DNA of 58,274 nucleotides. Origin: Paraburkholderia rhynchosiae. Its GTDB lineage: Bacteria > Pseudomonadota > Gammaproteobacteria > Burkholderiales > Burkholderiaceae. Positions 42,474 through 51,406 of the stretch are shown here, piece by piece. The position numbers and the translations under genes are program-made. Where the stretch lies: the NCBI RefSeq assembly GCF_002879865.1, contig NZ_PNXY01000036.1:1-58274 (forward strand), written 5' to 3'. How positions within the stretch are numbered: position 1 is the stretch's first letter; every line of letters starts with the position of its first letter. Below the pieces are notes generated by a model. That model was given only the letters and a program-made list of their open reading frames with translations. It was not told the DNA's origin and did not search any database.

Positions 42474-44621
42474 TCAGTCTTCAGCTTCGATGCGTACAGG
42501 CACGGCGCTCATTACCGGCATGGCGTTGATCGGATCAAGGCCAACTGTCGTGCTGAGCAACTGGTTTGGATTGGCGCCGGCGTAGGTTTCGGGCTCCTCG
42601 TCGGGCATCGGTCCCCAGCCATGCGAGATTGACACGACGCCTCGGCGCAGTGTGGCGTCCGCTTTGACGATAGCTCGAATGCGGCCGTGCGGCGAAATAA
42701 TGGCCACGCACTGGCCTTCGGTCAGTCCTTGCGCAGCCAGGTCGTCGGGATGCACAAAGGCCGGATTGAACGGCATGCGCCGGCGGACCGCGGGCAGGTG
42801 ATGGTACATGGTGTTCTGCACGTCGCGCACGCGCCGCACCGCCAGGCGATGCGTGAACGCCGGAGGCGCCCCCGCTTCGTTGAGTACGTCCGCCAGTTCG
42901 CGCTCGATGTCGTCCGGCATCACGTCGAAGCGCGCGGTATTCGCTGGCTCGCCGGGCTGCACGACCATCGGCTCGATCTCGTAGATTTTCCCTTGTGGGT
43001 GCAACTTCAGTTCGTCAAATGAGATCGAACCATCGCGAACCAGAATCGCGAGCAGATCGTCGGTGGTCGGAGCTGCGCGCATATCGAGCGGAACGCCGTC
43101 GAACAGGATGGTCTTGCCCAGGCGCCGCGCCAGATCCCACAACACGAACCAGTCGTCCACGACTTCGGACCCCTGCGGCGGCGTCGCCACGGCGGCCGAG
43201 TATTGTGCATAAGGCTGGAACATGATGTAGGACTCGTAGTCGCGCGAATGCAGGTCGGCGCGCTCGAACATAAGCTTCGGCGGGATCACATAGTGCGCGA
43301 GCCGTGCAGTGTTGGTCATGAATGGCTCGATGCATACCAGCAGTTGCAGTTCGCGCAGCGCATCGGCGATGCGGCGCTGGTCGGGCACGGCATCGACTGG
43401 ATTGCCCCCGTCGACGAACAGCGCGCGGATCTGGCCGGCGCCAGGCGTAGTGATTTCCTGCGCCAGCGTGCCGCTCATCTTCTGGCCGAACAGCATGCCA
43501 TAGCCGCCGACACGGCTCTTCCAGCCGGATTCCCAGGAACGGCGTGGCGAAATCACTTGGGCGCGGCGCTGGTAACGCGGGGCGACCACGCCGGGATTAG
43601 GTACAGGGTCGCCGGGACGAGCGAAGCGGCCACACACGACGTTGAGGCATTCGACCAGATGCTCGGCCAGATTGGAGTGCGGCGCCATGTTGGGCCCCGT
43701 TCCCGACGCGGCCGAGCCACGCTTGCGGCGCAAGCCGCGGGCCTCCCGGATGGGTTCCGCGAAGGCCGCAGCGGCAGCCTCGAGCCCTTCGACGCTTACG
43801 CCGGCGCGCCGGGCGACGTATTCGGGCGTGAACGGCTCCACCGCGCGCGCCAGTCGTCGCAGGTCCTTGACGTAGCGCGCGCAGAATTCAGCATCGTGCC
43901 AGCCGCGACACAGAATGATGCGCAGCAGGCCAGCCAGGACGGTCGGGTCCTCGCCTGGCAGCACCTGCAGAAACACATCGGCATGACGGGCGGTCTCAGT
44001 CTCTCGTGGATCAATCACCACCAGCTTCAAGCCCCGCTCCTTCGCTTCGTGGAGCTGCTTGACGGGATTCTGCAATGCAAAGTTGAACGTGGATAGCGAC
44101 ACCAGCGGATTGGTGCCGACGAACAATAGCGCGTCGGCGAGCGCGTAGGGATCTTTGCCGGCAGCCCAGCCGCCCAGTCGCTCAAATGTCACCCATTTGG
44201 CCGACTGGTCGATGGTCATTGTAGAGAAAAGCGAACTCGAACCCAGCGCCGCAAGGAAGGCGGGCAACATATGATTGGCGGCGAGATTAGAGTAGTTCAT
44301 GGTGCCGCGGAACGCTGCGACCGCTTCAGCGCCATGGCGCTCGATCAGTGCCTGGAGTTGCGCCGCGATCTCGGCCAGCACCACGTCAAGCGGCATTTGC
44401 ACGAAACTGCCATCGCGCTGCCGTTTCAGCGGGTGCAGGAGCCGCTCGGCGCTGTTATGCGCCTCATGCAGATACGCGCCCTTGATGCAGGCGTAGCCGC
44501 GCGTGAGCGGATTGTCGCGGTCGCCGCGCGCAGCAACGACGCGTCCGGCGTCGTCTATGGTCAAGCGCAGTGAACAGTTGCCGGCGCAGATGCGGCAGGC
44601 AGTGATGGCTTCCCGTGGCAC
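42474..44621 (-). CDS. Molybdopterin-dependent oxidoreductase, DMSO-reductase family
   Basis: 715 residues. The N-terminal [4Fe-4S] motif has Cys9, Cys12, Cys16 and Cys45 (CRICAGNC ... YACIKG). The MopB body shows ADALLFVGTNPLVSLSTFNF and VVIDPRETETARHADVFLQV, and the MopB-C domain shows HPDDLAAQGLTEGQCVAIIS. There is no Tat leader, so it is cytoplasmic. No partner iron-sulfur or membrane subunit is adjacent. The family includes formate dehydrogenase-like and various hydroxylating or reducing enzymes; the substrate is open. The ATG at 44621 follows GGAGGAG on the minus strand. Confidence 0.85.
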   Translation of the reverse strand: MPREAITACRICAGNCSLRLTIDDAGRVVAARGDRDNPLTRGYACIKGAYLHEAHNSAERLLHPLKRQRDGSFVQMPLDVVLAEIAAQLQALIERHGAEAVAAFRGTMNYSNLAANHMLPAFLAALGSSSLFSTMTIDQSAKWVTFERLGGWAAGKDPYALADALLFVGTNPLVSLSTFNFALQNPVKQLHEAKERGLKLVVIDPRETETARHADVFLQVLPGEDPTVLAGLLRIILCRGWHDAEFCARYVKDLRRLARAVEPFTPEYVARRAGVSVEGLEAAAAAFAEPIREARGLRRKRGSAASGTGPNMAPHSNLAEHLVECLNVVCGRFARPGDPVPNPGVVAPRYQRRAQVISPRRSWESGWKSRVGGYGMLFGQKMSGTLAQEITTPGAGQIRALFVDGGNPVDAVPDQRRIADALRELQLLVCIEPFMTNTARLAHYVIPPKLMFERADLHSRDYESYIMFQPYAQYSAAVATPPQGSEVVDDWFVLWDLARRLGKTILFDGVPLDMRAAPTTDDLLAILVRDGSISFDELKLHPQGKIYEIEPMVVQPGEPANTARFDVMPDDIERELADVLNEAGAPPAFTHRLAVRRVRDVQNTMYHHLPAVRRRMPFNPAFVHPDDLAAQGLTEGQCVAIISPHGRIRAIVKADATLRRGVVSISHGWGPMPDEEPETYAGANPNQLLSTTVGLDPINAMPVMSAVPVRIEAED

Positions 44622-45356
44622 GGCGAGCTCCTCCTGTAGTGCGGCTCACACCTCGTAACCAGCCACAACGCTCGGCTTAAAGGTTAAAGCCGAGCCGGAC
44701 ACCGGTGAGCTGGCAGAGCGCCCGCATAGGACTGGCGTTAGATCGTCGCCAGACTGCGGCCGATCATTCGCCATGATAAACGATGTTCATATTTTGGCAA
44801 ATAGCGCGGCGACCTGTTGCGAGCGCCGCTGCCGCAAGTCCGGCAGACCGCGCTCCGGCGGCTGCTCGATCGGGTGCCGGACCGGACCATTCGCCAGGTT
44901 GTGGCGCGCTTGTTCCGGAGAAAGCTCACCGTAACGAGGAATGTTGATTGAACATACGCGTAGCTCGTTATTGTGCAACGACGCAGGACAATTCGGATTT
45001 TCTGAATTTAATCGCGGCGGCTCTCTTGCAAATCGGAGGGGGGCGGTGCGTTGCCCCAGGCTTTTTAACGAGCACCAGCCCGCAATAAGTACGCTGAAAG
45101 ACTTTGACTGCAGGCTCTCGCGCAAGAAGGCTGGCAGGTTCTTCATTTGCCGCCATGAAGTAATCGAGAGCGTCCTGGCACAGGATCACGAAGCGGCTCT
45201 TGCGCTCGACCAGGGCATACCGTCTTCCTTTAGGGAAACGACGTTACGGAACACCGTAAGCCTCGCTTTTTTAGCCATCTCTAATGTGAGTTCGCAGATG
45301 GTGTGATCGAGTTCCCAACCGGAAACTCTACGCTCAGGGGAGGCCGCTATGACACG
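44622..45356. other. Long spacer, one unassigned open frame
   Basis: About 735 bp. A minus-strand frame at 44787-45146 (119 codons) has a protein-like C-terminal half (ARHNLANGPVRHPIEQPPER), and a plus-strand frame at 44941-45306 overlaps it. Neither has a clear ribosome site or family match. The molybdopterin gene promoter must lie near 44622-44800. I can make no confident gene call. Confidence 0.3.
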
Positions 45357-45390
45357 AAAAAAAGGCCTCACCACGAAACAGCGGGAGGCC
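45357..45390 (-). terminator. Intrinsic terminator of the glycoside hydrolase gene
   Basis: On the minus strand GGCCTC (45390-45385) and GAGGCC (45369-45364) form a stem with a 15-nt loop, directly followed by seven T (45363-45357). It lies 35 bp after the stop of the minus-strand hydrolase gene. Confidence 0.75.
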
Positions 45391-45424
45391 AGATCTGCAC
45401 GTCAGACGCGAGCGTTCGCCGGAA

Positions 45425-46984
45425 TCAATTGTCCGCGTGGGTCGAGGTGAAGTTCGTAAACGCACCGTATGGCGGATTCAGCGCGGTACCGTTAGTCATA
45501 ATGCCAAACGTGTTGTTGCCGCTATCAAGCACGTAATACATGACCGACTGAAGGTTGTGCGTCTTTCGCGCTGCATACATTGAACCCAATTGCGACGTAA
45601 TGTAATTTGCGCGATACGTCTGGGTTTGTTCCGGACCCGTGTTCCACTCTGTGATGATGAACGGCACACCGTATCTGGCTTTGCAGTACGTCGGCAGATC
45701 GATGCCCGGGCCCGCGCCGTCCGTCCCGATGTTGAAAATGTTGCCGTACACCTCATAGTTGTGCCAGGTCGTGATATCCCAGCGCACCTTGGGATGCCCA
45801 CCGCTGCCGTCGGGTTGCATGCCGTCCCATAGGGCGTCAGACGCGCCGACATCGGCGACGCAGAAGTTGATCCCGCATTTTGCGGTAGGCTGAGCCGACT
45901 TCACCCCGTCGATCATGCCGCGCATAGCGCCACGCATGATGGGCCAGTTCGCGTTGTTGAAATCTAGCGCCTTCGTCCCTGCGTTGGTCGAATCAATGAT
46001 GATCGCGTTGTCGCGCGTCAGCTCGTTTCCGCATTCATAGAGGGTCACGCCATACGGTTTCAGCGCATTGGCGATCGTCGCCGCGGGCCCATATGCGGCG
46101 CTGTAGGCGGCCGGTTCGCCCGCGAGAAGTTTGCCGCTGTTATCGTAGAAATCCAGGTTGAGCAACACGAGCAGCGTCATGCCAGACGACTGAAACGCCT
46201 GCGCCAGTTTGACCACGGCATTCAGTTGATTCGCGTCGGCCGTGCAGCCGACGCGGTAACTCGTGCAACCCAAGCCCTTCAAAATGGAGACGAGCTGTGC
46301 GGGCGTGTACGTGTAGTCGAAGTGACCGTTGATACCGAAGAAGCTACCTGCGGTGGCGGCGACGGCAATGCGTGGATCCGTGCACGGCAACCATTGAGCG
46401 GCGACCTCTGCATTCGCGTAGAACTGTCCGCTGGTGTTGCGGCAATAGATCTTGCCGCCGTACCAGAGCACGAGCGACACGTTATAGTTGTTGCCCGCGG
46501 CAACGCCATTTCTAGAGATGACGCCATTGGTCAGGGTCCACACCGCGCCCGTCTTGTCGATAATGCTTGATGCGGATGGGATCGTCGTGCCGTCCGGAGA
46601 AGTCGTGCCGAGGCGCGGATCGCTCGAAGCCTGCCACGTCGACCCGTTCCATTGGTAGAACTGTCCGCTCGTGTTTTCGACATAGATATTGCCGTTGAAG
46701 CACAGTGTGAGAATCACGTCGTAGTTATTCCCGGCTTTCGCTCCGTTTCGATAAGCCACGCCACCCGAAACGGTCCAGGTAGCGCCCTTGCCATCGACCA
46801 AAGAGGTTGCCGGCGGCATTGCCGTGCCATTCGCAGAGGCGCTCTTTGCGGTAGCACTTGCATTCTGTGCCCCTGCGCCAGAGGTGCCCCCACCGTCTTC
46901 TGCACCACCGCCGCCGCAGGCGCTCAAAAGGACACTTCCACCCAGTGCCGTCATGGCACCAATAAATTGCCGTCGTTTTAACAT
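45425..46984 (-). CDS. Tat-exported lipoprotein, clan GH-A glycoside hydrolase with two N-terminal repeats
   Basis: 519 residues. The leader carries a Tat-like RRQFIG and a lipobox LSAC (Cys23), followed by a Gly/Ala/Ser linker. Two copies of a ~70-residue repeat follow (about 56-124 and 136-204): GATWTVSGGVAYRNGAKAG with NTSGQFY, and GAVWTLTNGVISRNGVAAG with NTSGQFY. A TIM-barrel hydrolase domain runs from ~215 to the end, with acid/base Glu321 (YECGNELTR), TTWHNYE, and nucleophile Glu446 (IITEWNTG), the clan GH-A pattern of GH5/GH39. It probably trims a surface or environmental polysaccharide. It has its own terminator. Confidence 0.75.
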   Translation of the reverse strand: MLKRRQFIGAMTALGGSVLLSACGGGGAEDGGGTSGAGAQNASATAKSASANGTAMPPATSLVDGKGATWTVSGGVAYRNGAKAGNNYDVILTLCFNGNIYVENTSGQFYQWNGSTWQASSDPRLGTTSPDGTTIPSASSIIDKTGAVWTLTNGVISRNGVAAGNNYNVSLVLWYGGKIYCRNTSGQFYANAEVAAQWLPCTDPRIAVAATAGSFFGINGHFDYTYTPAQLVSILKGLGCTSYRVGCTADANQLNAVVKLAQAFQSSGMTLLVLLNLDFYDNSGKLLAGEPAAYSAAYGPAATIANALKPYGVTLYECGNELTRDNAIIIDSTNAGTKALDFNNANWPIMRGAMRGMIDGVKSAQPTAKCGINFCVADVGASDALWDGMQPDGSGGHPKVRWDITTWHNYEVYGNIFNIGTDGAGPGIDLPTYCKARYGVPFIITEWNTGPEQTQTYRANYITSQLGSMYAARKTHNLQSVMYYVLDSGNNTFGIMTNGTALNPPYGAFTNFTSTHADN

Positions 46985-47794
46985 TGATTTATTCCACCGT
47001 CGAGAAAAACCCGAAGAAAATTTGAAAATCTTGCTTGCTGTTTTTAGCTAGTGAATCGAAAACAAAAATCGTTATTTTTCTTCGTATTCCTAAACACCCG
47101 AAAAACATAAATGCTTTTACGAGCGCTGTCCCGTGCGTTTATCAACGGATAAAACGCCGCACGATTGAATGCGTCAATTCAACGGACGCGCGCGAGCCAA
47201 TACCATGGGCGGGCTAATTCGCGCGTCTGAGGGTTGGATCAGCAGGGGAGACAACTGGACTTTCGCCGCGGGTGTCGCCGAGGTCTAAGGCATCCTTTCG
47301 CAAACGTTTGCCCAGCGAGGCGAATCCGCGCCGCGTAAATGTTGCGGATAGCTAGTGGGAACGGAGTAGATCTTACCCGGAACCGAAGCTGGCCAAAACT
47401 GGAAATAGTATTTTTCTGCCAGAAAGCAAGATCCTTCAACATCTAGCGTCGTATGACAAAAGATTCCCGCTTTCTTCTGATGATCTGGGGATTGGACGCC
47501 CTGTATTTTTGTCACTTCGACCCCAAAAGTCGAGGTCAGAATTTCCGGTGCACCTTCCGCGCCGGCCCACACTCCACACTATCGGCCACCCGGACGAAGG
47601 CATTTGTCCAGGTTGGCGCGTTTCATGGTGATGGGACCGCCCACTAGCGCTTTTGTGCATGCTAAGCTGAACTTAAGACTAAGAACTTAAAGGCTCAGCA
47701 TCTGATTTGAGCGTTTGAAGTGGCGCGCATTTGAATGTGCCACATGCGCTTGAGCTGTGTCTGTTCGGGATGTAGGTGGACCGGAGATTCTCGA
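46985..47794. other. AT-richer spacer between divergent polysaccharide genes
   Basis: About 810 bp. 46985-47130 is AT-rich and probably holds the promoter of the minus-strand hydrolase. Frames at 47285-47572 (minus) and 47453-47647 (plus) have no family match. No iterons, hairpin with T-run or repeats were recognised. Confidence 0.35.
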
Positions 47795-48925
47795 ATGTCG
47801 CGAGTTGTTCATGAAACTCGTAGCTCGCCTGGAAACGGTGAAGGAAAGCGGCTGCGGCCACGCGTGCTGATGTGTCCTTTTACTAACCCGACGAACCGCT
47901 ATATAGAGCTCCAAAAGGAGCTATACAGATCGGTTGGTTATGATGTTATGCCATTGTCAATCAAGGGCCTTCTGAATGGCGGATTCGTCGACCTGTTCAA
48001 GCCGGAGAACATACTCGTGTTTCATTGGCTTGAATACCGGGCATTCAGGCGACGGAACGGCAGTGCGCAGTTGAGCTTGATCGGCTCTCTGGTTTTCGCA
48101 TTCTATTGTTCGTTGATGCTGATCGGGCGAGCCAAGGTCGTGTACTTCGTGCATGACCAGGCAGTCCACGATACGGTTGGATTCAACAGGCGCCTATCGA
48201 TACGAATTATCGCGTTCGTGCGCCGCCTTGCGGATCGCCGTGTTGTGCACGCGCCGGATTTTCAGGCTCCTTACCGCGCGCAGTATTTGCCTCATCCCCT
48301 CTACTGGGATGCGCCGGGCCAGCCGCGAATCGTGATGAAAGCTGATAGCGCACGTCATAGCGCGGCGCCGCTCTATAGGATGCTCGGTGTTATTCGTCCG
48401 TATAAGCAGATCGATGCGGTGCTCAACGTTTGGCCAAGCGATTGCAAACTGAATATCGCTGGGCACGGCACCGAAAGTTATCTTACTACGCTCAATGAAA
48501 TCATCAATAAGAGATCGCTGCACGATGTCGTGCGCCTCGAAGCCAAATTTCTTTCGGACGCAGAGTTTGCGCAAGATATTGCCGATAGCGATGTGCTGAT
48601 TCTCCCGCACGCGGCTGACTCAATGCTAGTCAGTGGCGTCTTTTTCGAGGCCATTGGACTTGTTCCGGTGATGATCGCGCGCTCGACGCCTTTTATGGCC
48701 TGGGCAGCCAGGAAGTTCCCCAATGTCATTCTGTTCGACGATGTCAGCGAACTCCCCGCAATCCTGCGTTCGGTCAATGAGTCGTGGCAGACAACTGTCA
48801 ACAATGCAAGCAATCGCAAGGCTGTCGACGAATTCGGCTGGAATGCCTGTTGCCGGAGGTACGAGCAGTTCCTCGAAACCGTCGTGGGACATGCGAACGG
48901 TGTAGAGAAGCCGATAATCGAATGA
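47795..48925 (+). CDS. Glycosyltransferase (GT4-like, exopolysaccharide)
   Basis: 376 residues from the ATG at 47795; the frame is open from 47735 but the extra 20 codons look non-coding. The protein has the two-domain GT-B layout. MCPFTNPTNRYIELQKELYR opens the N-terminal domain, and YRMLGVIRPYKQIDAVLNVW followed by LNIAGHGT is the typical start of the C-terminal donor domain, with a later DVLILPHAADSMLVSGVFFE segment. It resembles GumH/GumI-type transferases that add mannose or glucuronate-like residues to lipid-linked exopolysaccharide. Being next to an FkbM methyltransferase, a polysaccharide role is likely; donor and acceptor are unknown. Confidence 0.78.
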   Translation: MSRVVHETRSSPGNGEGKRLRPRVLMCPFTNPTNRYIELQKELYRSVGYDVMPLSIKGLLNGGFVDLFKPENILVFHWLEYRAFRRRNGSAQLSLIGSLVFAFYCSLMLIGRAKVVYFVHDQAVHDTVGFNRRLSIRIIAFVRRLADRRVVHAPDFQAPYRAQYLPHPLYWDAPGQPRIVMKADSARHSAAPLYRMLGVIRPYKQIDAVLNVWPSDCKLNIAGHGTESYLTTLNEIINKRSLHDVVRLEAKFLSDAEFAQDIADSDVLILPHAADSMLVSGVFFEAIGLVPVMIARSTPFMAWAARKFPNVILFDDVSELPAILRSVNESWQTTVNNASNRKAVDEFGWNACCRRYEQFLETVVGHANGVEKPIIE

Positions 48926-48998
48926 TGGTGTGAACGGGCAATCGGTTCTTAATCCGGAACGCCAGCACGCTGAACGTAGCGCGCGGCGCGAACTCCCG

Positions 48999-49973
48999 TC
49001 ATTGGGCGACCGGTGGCATCTTCGTTGCGACGATATCGACGTAATTGAACGGGTTATCACGCCACTTGGTAATGGTACTTTGTAGCCGTGTTGTGATCGC
49101 CTTCATTGGTCCGCTTTCGCCTTGTTTTCCCGCGTTTGCGTCGGTTTCTTCAATCTGACCGTGACTGAAGTGGTCCTCAAGAAACCGCAGCACGACATTG
49201 GGATCGCCCCCTAACCGTGCCATGTGATACGGCGACCATTCCACGAGGATTGCATCGGCTTTTGCAAGCGTTTTTCTGCCGCCGGCGAAGACGTACGGCT
49301 CGGCACCTTGCGTGTCGATCTTTGCAAAAACAGGGCCGGTCAACTGGATGGGGAGATCGTCCAGCCTGACACAGCGCACTTCGATGATCTCCCGGTTCGC
49401 CTCGTTCTGTTTTGCGGGAAGATTAGTTTCAACGTGAAGGCGATGGTCGCCCAGATTGCCGTCAGCAATCTCGAAGGGCAGCACTCCCTCGCGTTCATGC
49501 AGCGCCAGTTGGTACGTCTCTATATTGCATGACGGACAGTTTTCGGCAATATTACGCAACAGGTTGCGATAGTTGACCGGTTCCGGTTCGAATGCATAAC
49601 ACTTCACGCGGTCATTGTGCTGCGCAATCGGAATTGTCGTCATTCCAATGTTCGCACCGATGTCGAGGTAAGTTCCGCCCGAACCGGGGAAGAATGCCTT
49701 TAATCTTTCGGACAGTTCGGGCGCCCAACGACCGGTCTGCGCGTATGTCTTCAGGACGCTCAGATCGTTTGAACTACTCACCATCGTGCCGTACTGTCCC
49801 ATTGCCGAAATCTGTACGACATTGAGTTTTCGCGAAAGGCTGGAGATGTAAATGTAGCCGTACTCCTTCACGAGCGCGCTATCCTCGAGAAGAGATTTCA
49901 CCATGGCATGCCGAAGCCTCAAAGGGAACAAAGAGGTTACAGCGCCAGCAACCGAGAGTATGAGCTTCTTCAT
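48999..49973 (-). CDS. FkbM-family methyltransferase
   Basis: 324 residues from the ATG at 49973; the upstream 38 codons of the longer frame are not supported. The SAM-binding motif TYLDIGANIGMTT and the acidic loop CYAFEPEPVNYRNLL define a class I methyltransferase. VFAKIDTQGAEPYVFAGG and ILVEWSPYHM are typical of FkbM proteins. Such enzymes O-methylate sugars of polysaccharides, rhamnolipids or macrolides. It is convergent with the glycosyltransferase gene and likely modifies the same surface glycan. Confidence 0.85.
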   Translation of the reverse strand: MKKLILSVAGAVTSLFPLRLRHAMVKSLLEDSALVKEYGYIYISSLSRKLNVVQISAMGQYGTMVSSSNDLSVLKTYAQTGRWAPELSERLKAFFPGSGGTYLDIGANIGMTTIPIAQHNDRVKCYAFEPEPVNYRNLLRNIAENCPSCNIETYQLALHEREGVLPFEIADGNLGDHRLHVETNLPAKQNEANREIIEVRCVRLDDLPIQLTGPVFAKIDTQGAEPYVFAGGRKTLAKADAILVEWSPYHMARLGGDPNVVLRFLEDHFSHGQIEETDANAGKQGESGPMKAITTRLQSTITKWRDNPFNYVDIVATKMPPVAQ

Positions 49974-50151
49974 GAAAGTAGGATACAGGAACGCTGTTGC
50001 CTGGGTGGATTTCCGTCTCCGCGCTTTCGGTAAAGGCATCAACGAAATCGGCCATTTATGCGAGACATTATTCGGTGAGTGGTGCACTCTCTATCGCATT
50101 GCTCGGTGATGAATTGATCAAGCAACTCTGGCCGGAGGCGCTATACGAGCA

Positions 50152-50304
50152 GACCGGCTCGAGGCCGCGGGCCTCGTCCGCCGCGGCGCAGACGAGTCCG
50201 ACCGACACGCCAAGCGCATCTATTTAACGGCAGCGGGCGCCAAGCTGATCAGGGAAATGCGGCTACGCAGTCTGTTGCCAGGGAATGCTGGTCGCGCGCA
50301 TTAG
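50152..50304 (+). pseudogene. MarR-family regulator fragment
   Basis: The frame reads DRLEAAGLVRRGADESDRHA then KRIYLTAAGAKLIREM, the recognition helix end and wing of MarR regulators. There is no start and no N-terminal dimerisation part in frame; upstream 50103-50150 may be a further scrap. It is a non-functional remnant of about 50 residues. Confidence 0.6.
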
Positions 50305-50418
50305 CGGGATCCAAGTCAGGGCCGCGGTCGTACTGTTCTTCCAGGCCATAGTGATTTGCTTCGACCCGTTTGCCGGTCAAGTGTACGGGGCGCAATCGCG
50401 CCTGGCACCCTTCCTGGG

Positions 50419-50628
50419 CTATACGGTTCCCTCTTTCGCGGTGCGCTCAACGGGCCAGCGAACAAAAGCGAAGACCCAATACATGATCAGATTGAGAAGC
50501 GGCACCAGTAGTAACAGGGATAGCCAGCCGGAGAACCCTGCCTTTCGAAGAATGCGTGCAGCGGGAACCAGATAGACGATTGGCAAAAGGATCAGGATAG
50601 TCCAGTGCCAGATGCTGAAATTCGCCAT
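50419..50628 (-). CDS. Small integral membrane protein
   Basis: 69 residues from the ATG at 50628, which has AAGGA upstream on the minus strand; a longer start at 50676 would overlap the YqaE gene. Two hydrophobic segments (WHWTILILLPIVYLVPAA and WLSLLLLVPLLNLIMYWVFA) flank RILRKAGFSG, a pattern common in small DUF805-like or phage-shock-like proteins. Function unknown. It follows the YqaE-type gene by about 40 bp on the same strand and is probably cotranscribed with it. Confidence 0.65.
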   Translation of the reverse strand: MANFSIWHWTILILLPIVYLVPAARILRKAGFSGWLSLLLLVPLLNLIMYWVFAFVRWPVERTAKEGTV

Positions 50629-50668
50629 GCTCTTTTTCCTTGCGCCGGCGTGGCCAGCGTTCTGGTTG

Positions 50669-50863
50669 TCAGCCACGCGCCGACAGAGCGCGCTCGATCT
50701 TCTTATCGGTTTTGTACTGGCTCAGCGCATAGACAGACCAGATCGCAGCAGGAATCCAGCCGATGAGTGTGATCTGAAGCAGCAGGCAAATGATTCCGGC
50801 AAACGGACGGCCAATCGTGAAAAACTGGAACCACGGCAGAATCAGGGCGACCAACAGGCGCAT
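50669..50863 (-). CDS. YqaE/Pmp3-family membrane protein
   Basis: 64 residues with two hydrophobic helices. LVALILPWFQFFTIGRPFAG, ICLLLQITLIGWIPAAIWSV and the following YALSQYKTDKKI are the usual pattern of the YqaE/Pmp3/UPF0057 family, whose members affect membrane potential and stress tolerance. It forms a two-gene unit with the small membrane protein downstream. Confidence 0.8.
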   Translation of the reverse strand: MRLLVALILPWFQFFTIGRPFAGIICLLLQITLIGWIPAAIWSVYALSQYKTDKKIERALSARG

Positions 50864-51406
50864 TTTGGTCCTCGTGTAGTTGAACGTTATGACGCATGCC
50901 CGCTACGCTTTGCGTAATCTGCTAGCGCAGGCGCATGCCTCACCGGTATATCGGCCCGGAAGACAGCGAGCTTGAGGCTTTTAAAGCAGCTTCCGTCAGT
51001 GCATTGCAAAACCGCACAACGCTTACATCGCAGCAAAGGCGCTCATGCGATAAGCAGCATGCGAACCTGTAACTGACCAGCCAGCCGTAATGACCACGCT
51101 ATTCACACTTACGGACCGCGACAAGCGCATCGCGTCCACGGTTTCGAGGATGCAGTGCGGCGAGTACGGTGACTATGACGTTGGCATCAAATACTAACCA
51201 AATCCGGTCCATCGACCGGCGGTGATCAGCAAACGCGCGGGCGTTTAACTGCTCCATTGCCGCCCAACTTCAACCGCTAGAACTGTGGTTTCAGCCTGGA
51301 ATACGCCATGTCTTTTGCCTCTCTTCACCTGGTTGATATCGTTGTTATGTGATGGGATATGTCTGAGCGGGGTGGGCGGGCGAGTTGTCCGGTCCTTCGG
51401 CGGCGA
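50864..51406. other. Spacer with a possible 35-codon ORF
   Basis: About 540 bp. A frame from the ATG at 51090 to 51197 (MTTLFTLTDRDKRIASTVSR, ending YDVGIKY) lacks a family match or a clear ribosome site and may be the start of a lost gene. No terminator hairpin or repeat was recognised; the YqaE-type gene promoter should be at the left end. Confidence 0.3.

Noticed and set aside
46985..47794. AT-richer spacer considered as a replication origin
   Set aside because: No iterons, DnaA-box cluster or adjacent replication gene seen.
50152..50304. A functional MarR regulator at 50 kb
   Set aside because: Only the wing region is present in one frame; no start and no N-terminal domain.
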